Source: Pelagibacterium limicola (GTDB lineage Bacteria; Pseudomonadota; Alphaproteobacteria; Rhizobiales; Devosiaceae). From it: a stretch of 64,000 bases of DNA. Both the position numbers and the translations under genes were made by a program. Positions 25,457 to 34,675 of this stretch are shown piece by piece. The number at the start of each line of letters is the position of its first letter. Position 1 is the stretch's first letter. Location: positions 20,156 to 84,155 of the forward strand of contig NZ_JADQDB010000012.1 of assembly GCF_015694405.1 (NCBI RefSeq), in the 5' to 3' direction. The notes beneath the pieces are model-generated. The model saw only the letters and a program-made list of their open reading frames with translations, searched no databases and was not told the origin of the DNA.

Positions 25457-27657
25457 GGCACGTCCTCGCCGGAATGAACCGGCTCGGCGGCCTGTGGCTC
25501 CTGTTGGGGTTGGCCGCCGTTCTCGTCTTGCCCTGGTACAAGGTGGCCGCGCCCCACACCGGTGAGGGCGTGGCGCTTTGGGGTTCGGCCGCCGGCCAAG
25601 TGCTGGCCGGCCGCATCTGGCTCTTGCCTCCGGTGCTGGCCATGCTGGCCTTTTCGCTCGTCCGCCTTCGTTCGGATGAACGCTGGCAAAGCCACCCTTC
25701 GATTCTGTGGATCGCTGGCGCCGCGGCGGGCCTTTTCCTGCTGCAAGCCTTTGCCATCGGACTGCGGGGGCCGGCATTCGACGCTGTCGGTCAAGTCTTT
25801 CCCCTGGCGACGATGGGACAGCCCGGCCTCGGCCTGGGCGGATTTCTCTTTGGCATTGCCATTACCGGGATCATTGCCGACGCGCTGGCGGCGCGCGGCT
25901 TCTGCCGCGGCGAGCGATTTGCCGCCAATGCAGTCATATTTGTCGTCGCGCTGCTGTCGCTCTTTGTCTTCTTCCCGATCCTGCGCCTGGGCGGAGCAGC
26001 GCTCTTTACCCCCGAAGGGGTCTTTCAGCCCGGCGTTTTCGTCACGCGCTTTACAGCGCCCGATCTTTGGGGCCTCGGATGCTTTGTCGGCCAAGGCCGC
26101 TGCGGCGTGGTGATCAACACGCTCATCCTCGGCATTTCGTCGGGCGTACTCTCGACCCTTCTGGGTCTAGCGCTTGCGCTGCTCGTCGCGCGCACCGGCT
26201 TCCGCTTCAAAGGGGCGTTGCGGGCCATTTCGATCCTACCGATCATCACTCCTCCTTTCGTGGTGGGCGTCGCGATCATCGTTCTTTTCGGGCGCACCGG
26301 ATTGGTGACCGGTTGGCTCGAATACCTCTTTGACATTCCGCGCACCCGTTGGATCTATGGGTTGCCAGGTATCCTGCTTGCGCAGGTTCTGGCCTTCGCG
26401 CCGATTACCTTTCTTGTGCTCCTCGGAACGATCGAAGCGATCAATCCAACGCTCGAGGAGGCCTCAAAGACGCTCGGCGCCAAGCCGCTCAAGACCTTTC
26501 AAAGCGTCACCTGGCCCTTGCTGCGTCCCGGATTGGCCGCAGCGTTCCTTCTCGCCTTCATCGAAAGCCTCGCCGATTTCGGCAACCCCATCGTGTTGGG
26601 CGGGGGCTACGACGTGCTCTCGATCAGGATCTTTTTCGCCGTAGTTGGCGCGCGCTATGATCTGGGCAATGCGGCCGTACTCTCGATCATCCTGTTGTCC
26701 CTGACGCTAGGCGCATTCTGGCTCCAGACCCGCTGGCTGGGCCGCAAATCCTACGTCACCATAACCGGAAAGTCCGACGCCGGGCTCGTAGCGCCACTGC
26801 CCGGCCCCTTGAAGGGTGCAGCTTATGCGGCGGTGGTTCCCTGGGTCGTTTTCACGCTCGGCGTCTACGCGATCATCCTGATCGGCGGAATTGTCAATGA
26901 CGTGGGCCGCTGGGACCTCACGCCGACCTTTAGACACCTCCTGACTGCCTTCTCTCTCGAGATTGGCCCCGATGGTGTGCAGTTTTTTGGGTCTGCCTGG
27001 AATTCGCTGCACACCACGCTTCTCGTTTCGGCAATCGCTGCCCCCCTTACCACCGCGATTGGCATTCTTACCGCCTGGCTCATCTCGCGCCAGGATTTCG
27101 CCGGCAAGCGCAGTTTCGAGTTCGGCACCATGCTCAGCTTTGCCGTTCCCGGCACCGTGGTAGGCGTTTCCTACGTGGCCGCCTTCAATGTGCCGCCAGT
27201 CGACATTACGGGCACAATGGCGATCCTCGTCATCTGCTTCATGTTCCGCAATATGCCCGTGGGCCTGCGCGCAGGTATTGCCGCGCTCTCCCAGATCGAC
27301 CGTTCGATGGAGGAGGCCAGCCAGACGATGGGCGCCAACGGGCTTTCCACCCTGCGCACAGTCGTGCTGCCGCTGATCCGCCCCGCGATCTTCACCTCGA
27401 TGGTCTATGCTTTCGTCACCGCAATGACAGCGGTTTCGGCGGTGATTTTCCTCGTCAGCGCCCGCCACAACATGGCGACAGCCTATATCATGGGCCGGGT
27501 TGAAAACGGGGAATATGCGCTGGCCATTGCCTATTCGGCGGTTCTGATGCTGATCATGATCGCCTCGATTGCGCTCATCGGTCTTTTGATCGGCAAGCGC
27601 CAACTTGGCCGCCGCACACAGCTGCAGAATACCGCTCCCGCCCTGCCCACCGCCTGA
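25453..27657 (+). CDS. ABC transporter permease, fused double domain (FbpB-like)
   Basis: 734 residues with two permease halves in one chain. Each half shows the ATPase-contact loop: EEASKTLGAKPLKTFQSVTW near residue 335 and EEASQTMGANGLSTLRTVVL near 620. The N-terminal 170 residues are extra hydrophobic segments found in long FbpB/AfuB-type proteins. The GTG start overlaps the stop of the binding-protein gene (GTGA). Forms the whole channel by itself, so no second permease gene is needed. Confidence 0.88.
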   Translation: MRHVLAGMNRLGGLWLLLGLAAVLVLPWYKVAAPHTGEGVALWGSAAGQVLAGRIWLLPPVLAMLAFSLVRLRSDERWQSHPSILWIAGAAAGLFLLQAFAIGLRGPAFDAVGQVFPLATMGQPGLGLGGFLFGIAITGIIADALAARGFCRGERFAANAVIFVVALLSLFVFFPILRLGGAALFTPEGVFQPGVFVTRFTAPDLWGLGCFVGQGRCGVVINTLILGISSGVLSTLLGLALALLVARTGFRFKGALRAISILPIITPPFVVGVAIIVLFGRTGLVTGWLEYLFDIPRTRWIYGLPGILLAQVLAFAPITFLVLLGTIEAINPTLEEASKTLGAKPLKTFQSVTWPLLRPGLAAAFLLAFIESLADFGNPIVLGGGYDVLSIRIFFAVVGARYDLGNAAVLSIILLSLTLGAFWLQTRWLGRKSYVTITGKSDAGLVAPLPGPLKGAAYAAVVPWVVFTLGVYAIILIGGIVNDVGRWDLTPTFRHLLTAFSLEIGPDGVQFFGSAWNSLHTTLLVSAIAAPLTTAIGILTAWLISRQDFAGKRSFEFGTMLSFAVPGTVVGVSYVAAFNVPPVDITGTMAILVICFMFRNMPVGLRAGIAALSQIDRSMEEASQTMGANGLSTLRTVVLPLIRPAIFTSMVYAFVTAMTAVSAVIFLVSARHNMATAYIMGRVENGEYALAIAYSAVLMLIMIASIALIGLLIGKRQLGRRTQLQNTAPALPTA

Positions 27658-27665
27658 GGATCTCC

Positions 27666-28694
27666 ATGACCGATACCGCCATTGAATTCGTCGACGTGGT
27701 AAAGTGTTACGGGGCGGTGACCGCTGTCGATACGATCAATTTTTCCATATCGCGCGGTGAGCTCGTCACCTTCCTCGGTCCCTCCGGCTGCGGCAAGACC
27801 ACCTCATTGCGCCTGATCGCTGGCCTCGAACTCCCGACCTCTGGCACGGTCCGCATTGCAGGCGAGGACGTTTCCACCCGCGCCGCGCCGGACCGCAATG
27901 TCGGCATGGTGTTCCAGTCTTATGCGCTCTTTCCCCATATGAGCGTTATCGAGAATGTAGCCTACGGTCCCACCATTCGCGGCAGCGACAAGAAATCGGC
28001 AATCGCGCGCGGCCACGAAATCCTGTCCATGCTGGGCCTCGAGGGGCTGGGCAAGCGCCTTCCTTCCGAACTGTCCGGCGGGCAGCAACAGCGTGTAGCG
28101 GTCGCCCGCGCCATCGTGCAGCAGCCCGACGTGCTCCTGTTCGACGAGCCCCTCTCCAACGTCGATGCCAAGCTGCGCCGCCGTGTCCGTGAGGAAATTC
28201 GCGATCTCCAGCGTCGGTTCAACCTGACGGCGGTTTATGTGACTCACGACCAGGAAGAAGCCCTGGCCGTGTCCGACCGCATCATTGTCATGAGCAACGG
28301 CAAGATCGCCCAGATCGGCACCCCGCGGGAACTCTACGAAAGCCCAAGCTCGCGCTTCGTCGCCGACTTCATCGGCGATGCCAATCTTATCGAGGGCCAG
28401 ATAGAGAACGGCGCCTTCCGCGCGCCCGGCCTTTCGCTTCCGCTCCCCGCGACGTCCCGGACGGGCCCGGCCGTGATCTCGATCCGTCCCGAGCGGATCG
28501 TTCTGAAAAAATCGGGATCGGACGGCAAGGTCAAGTCGGCCAGCTATCTCGGTTCGCGCCGTGAATACCGCGTCGAGACCGCCTACGGCACGCTGCTGGT
28601 ATCCGCCCCCATTTCCGCTCCGGCGCTAGAGCCGGGTGAAGAAATATCCGTCATTCTTTCACCCGGCGGCTACACGCTTCTTTCCGATGCGTGA
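27666..28694 (+). CDS. ABC transporter ATP-binding protein (FbpC-like)
   Basis: 342 residues. Walker A GPSGCGKTT near residue 38, Q-loop VFQSYALFPHMSV near 83, signature LSGGQQQRVAVARAI near 137, Walker B LLFDEPLSNVDAKL near 158, H-loop VTHDQEEA near 193; a TOBE-like domain occupies the last 80 residues, as in FbpC, PotA and UgpC. Closes the operon eight bases after the permease. Confidence 0.9.
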   Translation: MTDTAIEFVDVVKCYGAVTAVDTINFSISRGELVTFLGPSGCGKTTSLRLIAGLELPTSGTVRIAGEDVSTRAAPDRNVGMVFQSYALFPHMSVIENVAYGPTIRGSDKKSAIARGHEILSMLGLEGLGKRLPSELSGGQQQRVAVARAIVQQPDVLLFDEPLSNVDAKLRRRVREEIRDLQRRFNLTAVYVTHDQEEALAVSDRIIVMSNGKIAQIGTPRELYESPSSRFVADFIGDANLIEGQIENGAFRAPGLSLPLPATSRTGPAVISIRPERIVLKKSGSDGKVKSASYLGSRREYRVETAYGTLLVSAPISAPALEPGEEISVILSPGGYTLLSDA

Positions 28695-28723
28695 ACCACC
28701 CCAAAGTGCCACGAAGACCAAGC

Positions 28724-28759
28724 GACCGAAATTGGCGAGAGGTGGGCGGTCAGCTTTTT
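28724..28759 (+). terminator. possible terminator of the Fbp-type operon
   Basis: GACCG (28724-28728) and CGGTC (28747-28751) can pair across 18 bases and are followed shortly by TTTTT (28755-28759). The stem is short and the loop large, so this is weak. Confidence 0.3.
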
Positions 28760-29133
28760 GTAGCGAGGGCTAATAGGCGCGAATCTTCATCTATCACGTT
28801 TTCGGCCAACCGGGCCGCAGCAACGACAGGAAGCCACACCAGGATTCGTTCGGCTGGCCATCCGCTCGCCTGCGCGTAAGCGGCGAGGTACTGATCCGCT
28901 AACCAGGGTTCGTGATGCAGCGCCAGCAAGTATGTGCGGCATGCATCTGCCTGCGCCGGCCCCGACGTGGCATCGAGCCAGTCGACGATAAACGGCTCCG
29001 CTTCGCTGCCCAGGATGTTCCCGGGATGAAAGTCGCCGTGGCAGAGCCTATCGTCGTTCGAAAGGCTCTGGAGCCGGGAGAGCAGATTGATACGATCCTG
29101 AGCGCTCAACTGCGTTGCGCTTTTGATGTTGCT
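28750..29133 (-). pseudogene. truncated aminoglycoside/choline phosphotransferase-family kinase
   Basis: About 128 codons remain, holding the catalytic half of an APH-family kinase: HGDFHPGN (catalytic loop) near residue 44 and VDWLDA (metal-binding DxD region) near 60 of the 119-residue frame from a TTG at 29109. The ATP-binding N-lobe of about 120 residues is absent; an in-frame TGA stands at 29134-29136 and no continuation is recognisable beyond. It cannot work as a kinase. Lies back to back with the beta-lactamase gene. Confidence 0.75.
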
Positions 29134-29208
29134 TCATTAGACCGTTTCCGCAGCGGCAGGAATTCGCTTGATCTTCTGTCGAGCCGAAGATCGGCTCTGT
29201 ATGCCTAG

Positions 29209-30096
29209 ATGAGGAAGGCCTTGAGGTTGCGGCGTTTTCTGACAGTCGTGTTTAGCATTTTCTGCGTGGTTCATGCTCCGTCTGCCTGGGCTGTCGAGGA
29301 TACAATAATTGAGGCGGCCCGGCAGGCCGAGATCGCGCTTGATGCCCGGGTCGGGCTTGCTATCCACGATACCGGCAGCGGTCAGCGCTGGCTCTACAAC
29401 GCCCATGAGCGGTTCCCGATGGCCAGCACGTTCAAGGTCCTCGCATGCGGGGCACTGCTTGCGCGTATTGATGCGGGTGAGGAGGATGGAAGTCGATTGA
29501 TCCCGATCAATCCGTCAGATCTCGTCACCTATTCCCCCGTGACCGAAGGGTGGGTAAACGAGGAAGCAACGCTCGACGACCTTTGCGCGGCCACGATGCG
29601 CACGAGCGACAACACGGCAGTGAACAAGGTGCTTGAGGCACTCGGTGGACCAGAGGCGCTGACATCATTCATGCGGTCCCTGGGCGATGAGGTTACACGA
29701 CTGGATCGCTGGGAGACAGAGCTCAACCAGGCCACGCCGGGTGATCCACGCGACACGACCTCGCCGGCAGCTATGGTGAATTCACTTCAGGCTCTGGTTC
29801 TCGGCGACGTATTGACCGCAACCTCACGCGAGACGTTGACGGAATGGCTCGTGGCCAACGAGGTGGGCGGACCGCCGCTGCGAGCGGGCATACCCGACAA
29901 CTGGCGTATCGGTGACAGGACAGGAGCGGGAGGGCACGGCACGCGCGGAATAACTGCCGTCATCTGGCCACCGCAACGCGATCCCCTCATAGTCGCGATC
30001 TATATCACCGAGACCGAGGCAGAAATGGATAAGCGCAACGAGGCGATTGCCGGTATTGGCCGGGCGCTGGCGGATTGGGTAAGAGCTGCGCCGTAA
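29209..30096 (+). CDS. class A beta-lactamase, RTG-type
   Basis: 295 residues with a Sec signal (cleavage near AWA, residue 28). All class A elements are present: S73-T-F-K76 (S70xxK), S133-D-N (SDN loop), E169 with LN (omega loop), C80 and C126 at the positions of the TEM disulfide. The KTG box reads R237-T-G, the replacement known from carbenicillin-hydrolysing CARB/PSE and the RTG/SCO enzymes. It should hydrolyse penicillins in the periplasm. No regulator of AmpR type is next to it. Whether native or acquired cannot be decided here. Confidence 0.93.
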   Translation: MRKALRLRRFLTVVFSIFCVVHAPSAWAVEDTIIEAARQAEIALDARVGLAIHDTGSGQRWLYNAHERFPMASTFKVLACGALLARIDAGEEDGSRLIPINPSDLVTYSPVTEGWVNEEATLDDLCAATMRTSDNTAVNKVLEALGGPEALTSFMRSLGDEVTRLDRWETELNQATPGDPRDTTSPAAMVNSLQALVLGDVLTATSRETLTEWLVANEVGGPPLRAGIPDNWRIGDRTGAGGHGTRGITAVIWPPQRDPLIVAIYITETEAEMDKRNEAIAGIGRALADWVRAAP

Positions 30097-30511
30097 CCAA
30101 GGCTTCGTCCACGGTGGCCCAAATATTGGGGCGTTGGCGCGCTTTGCGCCGACCCCCCATTTTGAGATATGTCCCGCGCGCGCTCTTTACTCTTAAACAG
30201 ATTTCGCAGCCGGGAATTGCGTGGTCGATGAAGCCCCAAAGCTTGAGTTCGACATCGCCGGGTGTCGGGACCGAAATTATCTTGGCGGGTCGAACTTTTC
30301 AGACCGCAGATCGTCATTTGGGTCATCGGCAGAGGATGCTGGACAACAGCAGATCTAGCGCAGTACGGAGACCCCGGTCCCTCATGAGCGCCGACCCGAT
30401 TGTTTGTTCCGCAAAGGCAATCCAGCGTTATCTCAGGAGCTGAAGGACGTGGGTTCGGCTTGACGACGGACCAGCTTCCCGCTCGAGGTAGAAGCCGGGG
30501 AGAAGTGCCGC
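30097..30511. other. 415-base gap with no recognised gene
   Basis: Between the beta-lactamase and the MFS carrier. A 186-codon open frame exists on the minus strand, but it runs through the end of the beta-lactamase and has no recognisable domain. The stretch may be decayed DNA; I see no clear RNA gene or insertion-sequence end. Confidence 0.5.
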
Positions 30512-31744
30512 CTAGCGTTCCACCTGCAAGGTGCGTGTTCGCACAAAGCCCAGCAAGCACCCGCCCAAGACCAGGATTAACCCGAAACCTGCTATCACGG
30601 ACACGTAAGAACCTGTGAAATCATATGAATAGCCTGCAATCATGGGTGCTGCCATGGTCCCGGGCACCTGCAGCATCATCAAGCTACCCTGGACAGTCGC
30701 AAACTGCCCATCGCCAAAAAGTCTCGAGCACAGCACGAGAACCAGCAGTGTTGGCGCGCCTGCCGAAATGCCCAGGGCGAACACCACGATCAGCATTGCA
30801 CCAAAACCCGGTGCAAGCGCGAAGCTACCGATCGCCAGCCCTTCCAGCACCAGAAGACCTCCAAGGATGAACGGCAGAATCTGGGCATCCACTCGATCGG
30901 CAACAAAACCACTCAGCAGCCGCACGGGGATCGAAAGCAGGATCATTGCGCCGAACAGAGACCCCGCAAATACCGGATCAAGCCCATAATCGGTCATCAA
31001 AGGCACAAGGTGAATGGAAAGTCCCGTGGTCACCGCCGCCTGGACGGCAAAAGCGACGGCAACGATCCAGAATGCCGGCCGGCCCAAGATGGTGCGCATC
31101 CTCTGCCGGTCGGGAACCGGAACGGGTTCGAGGTCAGGGGCCGTCCGCCCGGGCACAGGCGGCGGGATCAGACGTTCGGCACGAAACCAGATGAGAGGAA
31201 CCGGCACGAGCAAGGCCATAAAACCCGCCCAGGCAAGGCAGGTCTGTCGCCATCCGATTGTTTCAACCATGACCGTAACGACGGGAACCAGTAGTGAACT
31301 GACCACTGCCGCGATAGAAAACCGTACAGCTAGCGCCATGCCACGTTTGTGTTCGACTGCAGCGACCACCAGCTTGTCGAGCGCCACGGTAAACCCCACA
31401 GCGACGCCTGCGGACAGCAGCAGCGACCACGCCAGATAGAGCCCGACCTCGTTCTGTACGAACCCGAGGGCACCAAGTCCGATCGTGGTGAGGACCATGC
31501 CCGCAGCAACGATCCAACGCGGTCCAGAGGCATCGGTGATGCGTCCGACAATTGGGGACGATATTCCGGCGACTAGCCGTCCCAGACCAATGGCGGCGGA
31601 GACCGTTCCTCGACTGGTATCAAGATCGACCGCGAGCGGCTTGAGCAGAGCGGAAACCGCAAAGGCCGCAAACCCGTGCCCAAAACCTGTAAGCGCCCCC
31701 GTGGTTGCGACCAGCCCCCATGGGGTTCTCTGCTGTCGGCTCAT
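30512..31744 (-). CDS. MFS transporter (oxalate/formate antiporter or monocarboxylate-like)
   Basis: 410 residues, about 12 membrane helices, with an MFS loop after helix 2 (GRITDASGPRWIV near residue 70). The overall look is that of the OFA/monocarboxylate carriers. ATG 31744 overlaps the dctM stop as ATGA, so it is the last gene of the large minus-strand operon. Expected to move a carboxylate handled by the CoA-transferases upstream, either as a second uptake route or as product exporter. Confidence 0.82.
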   Translation of the reverse strand: MSRQQRTPWGLVATTGALTGFGHGFAAFAVSALLKPLAVDLDTSRGTVSAAIGLGRLVAGISSPIVGRITDASGPRWIVAAGMVLTTIGLGALGFVQNEVGLYLAWSLLLSAGVAVGFTVALDKLVVAAVEHKRGMALAVRFSIAAVVSSLLVPVVTVMVETIGWRQTCLAWAGFMALLVPVPLIWFRAERLIPPPVPGRTAPDLEPVPVPDRQRMRTILGRPAFWIVAVAFAVQAAVTTGLSIHLVPLMTDYGLDPVFAGSLFGAMILLSIPVRLLSGFVADRVDAQILPFILGGLLVLEGLAIGSFALAPGFGAMLIVVFALGISAGAPTLLVLVLCSRLFGDGQFATVQGSLMMLQVPGTMAAPMIAGYSYDFTGSYVSVIAGFGLILVLGGCLLGFVRTRTLQVER

Positions 31745-33036
31745 AGATTGGGCAGCCACAGCACCAATATCGGGAAGGCAATCAGAAGTCCGACATGAAG
31801 CACATCGGCAGCAACAAAAGGCAAGGCGCCCTTGAATATCTTGTCGAGCGGGATGTCCTTGGCCACGCCTGACAAAATGTAGACGTTCATCCCCACGGGT
31901 GGCGTGATCAGCGCGATCTCGGTCATGCGGACCACCAGGACACCAAAGAGGACCGCGTCAAAACCGATTGTCGTGATGAGGGGGAAAAATAGCGGAATCG
32001 TCAGCGTCATCATCGCCGATGCATCCAGCACCATTCCCAGAACCAGATACACGCCAAGCACCAAAAACAGGACCACCATTGGAGAGAACCCGCCATCGGT
32101 GACGAAATTGACGATGTGCATCGGGATCGTGCTGGCCGTTATGAAGCTGTTGAACACCAGCGCCCCGAATAGAATGCCAAAGATCATCCCGGTGGTCTGG
32201 AGGGTCGCATATATGGCTTGCTTGGCCGTTGCCCAGTTCAACCGGCCACGTGCGACCGATACGATGATCGCGCCGAAAGCTCCGATCGCTCCTGCTTCAG
32301 TGGGTGTAAACCATCCCAGAACGATCCCGCCCATGACGAGCCCGAACAAAAAGATCACTTCCCCGGTACTCCGTAGCGCCCGGACCTTTTCCATGAAGGT
32401 GAATTTTGGTCCGCGCGGCCCGGCATTAGGATCGAGCCGGCACCAAATTGCGATGGTGACGATGTAGAACAGGGCCAGCAGGATGCCCGGTACGATGCCG
32501 GCGGCAAACATCGCCCCGATCGAGGTCTCGGTGAGTATGCCGTAAATAATGAACATCCCGCTAGGCGGGATCAGCGCACCAATGGTACCGCCAGCCACGA
32601 CGCTGCCCGAGGCCAACGACACGTCGTAGTTATGCTTGCGCATTTCAGGCATGGCGACCAGCCCCATGGTAGCGGTCGTAGCCAGAGAAGATGCGGAGAC
32701 TGCAGCAAACCCCGATGAAGCCCCAATGGTGGCCATCGCCAGTCCCCCACGTCGGCGGCCAAGCCATTTTGCGGCGAAATCATAAAGATCGCGACCGATC
32801 CCGGAGGCAAACAAAAGATGTGCCATAAACAGGAACAGTGGAATTGTGCCGATGGCGTGATTGGTGGCCAGATTGAATGTGGTGACCCCGATGCGCACGA
32901 TTGCCGCATCGAAGCTGACTAGAAAGGCAAAACCGGCAAATCCCACGAGTCCCATGGCAAACCCGATGGGCATGCCGAATCCGATGAGCGAAAACAGGAT
33001 CGCAAGCCCCAGAAAGCCGACGGTGACTGATGTCAT
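31741..33036 (-). CDS. TRAP transporter large permease (DctM)
   Basis: 431 residues, a dozen membrane segments and the DctM pattern: GIGRDLYDFAAKWLGRRRGGLA near residue 80, VAGGTIGALIPPSGMFIIYGI near 146 and FGLVMGGIVLGWFTPTEAGAIGA near 227. Carries a carboxylate delivered by DctP, driven by sodium or proton gradient. Overlaps dctQ by four bases. Confidence 0.93.
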   Translation of the reverse strand: MTSVTVGFLGLAILFSLIGFGMPIGFAMGLVGFAGFAFLVSFDAAIVRIGVTTFNLATNHAIGTIPLFLFMAHLLFASGIGRDLYDFAAKWLGRRRGGLAMATIGASSGFAAVSASSLATTATMGLVAMPEMRKHNYDVSLASGSVVAGGTIGALIPPSGMFIIYGILTETSIGAMFAAGIVPGILLALFYIVTIAIWCRLDPNAGPRGPKFTFMEKVRALRSTGEVIFLFGLVMGGIVLGWFTPTEAGAIGAFGAIIVSVARGRLNWATAKQAIYATLQTTGMIFGILFGALVFNSFITASTIPMHIVNFVTDGGFSPMVVLFLVLGVYLVLGMVLDASAMMTLTIPLFFPLITTIGFDAVLFGVLVVRMTEIALITPPVGMNVYILSGVAKDIPLDKIFKGALPFVAADVLHVGLLIAFPILVLWLPNL

Positions 33037-33551
33037 AATTTAGTATCGAGCCTCTTGGATTGATCCTGGAGTTCTTTTCCGCTCAAGAGCTTGATGCCCT
33101 GCCAGACCAGAACGATCACCAGCAGCACAATCGCAGCGGCCATGGTCCAGCGGAATGGCGCGACCGGCACATTGATGATTGGGGACAATTCGCCTTGCGC
33201 ACCGCGGCGGATGGCTTCCCGGATCGTTGCCCAGGCAACGAAAACCCAGAACAGCGAGCCAACGATCAGCATGAGGGCATTGATCGCATGTCGGAGCCGA
33301 ACATTTGCGATTCTATCGACAAACAGAACTACCCTTGTGTGCTCGTTCTGCATAGCCGCATATGCCAGCGAGAGCGAGACCGCAGGAATAAGCAGGAGTT
33401 CGGACAGCGAATATGTGCCCGGGAATGCGATCGACAGCGCGCGAAACACCACAGTCGTGACCGTCAGGGCCATTAACGCGAGAATGCTGGCTACCCCGAG
33501 AATTCCGGCACCCTGACATATGCGCGTGAGTATCGTATCGAACCGCTGCAT
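33033..33551 (-). CDS. TRAP transporter small permease (DctQ)
   Basis: 172 residues with four membrane helices and the family segments LSLAYAAMQNEHTRVVLFVDR near 63-83 and WATIREAIRRG near 109. ATG 33551 begins just before the first helix region; an upstream ATG at 33584 would add 11 residues. Small subunit that assists DctM. Confidence 0.88.
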   Translation of the reverse strand: MQRFDTILTRICQGAGILGVASILALMALTVTTVVFRALSIAFPGTYSLSELLLIPAVSLSLAYAAMQNEHTRVVLFVDRIANVRLRHAINALMLIVGSLFWVFVAWATIREAIRRGAQGELSPIINVPVAPFRWTMAAAIVLLVIVLVWQGIKLLSGKELQDQSKRLDTKL

Positions 33552-33613
33552 GAGCGCCTCCGCTCCCGTAGCCGCCCCTGGCACACAAATGTGCGAGGGG
33601 CGGACATTTGGTG

Positions 33614-34627
33614 TCAGTCTTCGATAGCCGAGCGAATTCTGGCGAGAATTTCAGTTCCCGGCAGCCCGATTGAATCAAGTTGTTCCGCCGTGGCCCGGGC
33701 GGCTGGCACGAAGGCCTCGGAATACTCGGCGATAACGACAGGATCGACCTCGTTGAATATCACACCCTGCTCTTCACCATATCGGCGGCCCGCATCCTCG
33801 GACTCCTGAGCATAGTCGAATGTGGCGCGTGTCCACCATTCGATATTGTCATCGAATACCTGCTGGATATCTTCAGGCAGGCTGTCCCAGACATTCGCAT
33901 TGATCGCGCGGGACGGATAAGCCCCACGCGAGTGCGGCAGCTCGGAATAATAGCTGATCACCTCAGCAAAGCTGAGCGAGCGAAGCGCTTCGTATGGCGC
34001 GATCACGCCATCGAGAACCCCGCGTTGGAGCGAAGGATAAGTGTCGGTCATTGGCATGGTGACGCCTTCCGCTCCATGTGCGGCCAAAGCGCCAATATAG
34101 TCGACCGCCGAGCGGATACGCAGGCCCTGGAGATCGGAAATCTGAGTGAACGGTCCATCACGCAGCATCAGATGCATAGGCGTGCCCACATTGTAGGCAA
34201 GCACCTTCACCCCCTCAAGTTCCTCGGCAAACTGGGGATAGTCCTCCCAAAGCCCGAGATAGACGTCGAGCACTTCGAGCGCGTCGTCATATCCATAAAA
34301 GAATTGCGGGGTCAGTCGACTTAAGTCGTACCCCGAACTGGCATAGATAGGCGCGATGAAAGCGATATCGGCAACACCTGCCGCCAACTCGTCCACACCT
34401 TCACGCGAATTGATGAGCGCACCGCCCCAGAAAGGGGTGATCTTCACACGCCCATCGGTCTGCGCGTGAATACGCTCGATCCACTCTTCATCGGCCTGCC
34501 CATAGGGGTGGGTCGGAGAATACGTGGTCGAATAGGTCAATTCGAATTCAGCGGCCGTAACCGCATTTGCCGCGAGCGAAAGCCCGGTGGCAGCAAGCAA
34601 GGTCAGTGAAAGTTTTCTTATAGTCAT
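33614..34627 (-). CDS. TRAP transporter substrate-binding protein (DctP)
   Basis: 337 residues from ATG 34627, which has a GGAGG site ten bases before it. Sec signal peptide of about 23 residues. DctP-family features include FWGGALINSREGVDELAAGVAD near 60-81 and the carboxylate-binding arginine region DLQGLRIRSAV near 145. Binds an organic acid in the periplasm. Encoded between the CoA-transferases and the membrane subunits in the same operon, so its ligand is probably the acid those enzymes activate. Confidence 0.9.
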   Translation of the reverse strand: MTIRKLSLTLLAATGLSLAANAVTAAEFELTYSTTYSPTHPYGQADEEWIERIHAQTDGRVKITPFWGGALINSREGVDELAAGVADIAFIAPIYASSGYDLSRLTPQFFYGYDDALEVLDVYLGLWEDYPQFAEELEGVKVLAYNVGTPMHLMLRDGPFTQISDLQGLRIRSAVDYIGALAAHGAEGVTMPMTDTYPSLQRGVLDGVIAPYEALRSLSFAEVISYYSELPHSRGAYPSRAINANVWDSLPEDIQQVFDDNIEWWTRATFDYAQESEDAGRRYGEEQGVIFNEVDPVVIAEYSEAFVPAARATAEQLDSIGLPGTEILARIRSAIED

Positions 34628-34675
34628 GAGGTCTCCTCCCAATTTTCAAAGACCGGTGAAGAGCAAGGCACTCCC

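Noticed and set aside
24431..28694. Firm call of a ferric iron importer (fbpABC)
   Set aside because: The fold fits, but the same group binds phosphonates and phosphate esters and the regulator is LacI-type; symbols were left blank.
30000..30560. 186-codon minus-strand frame between beta-lactamase and MFS gene
   Set aside because: Overlaps the end of the beta-lactamase gene and part of the MFS gene, with no recognisable domain or membrane pattern.
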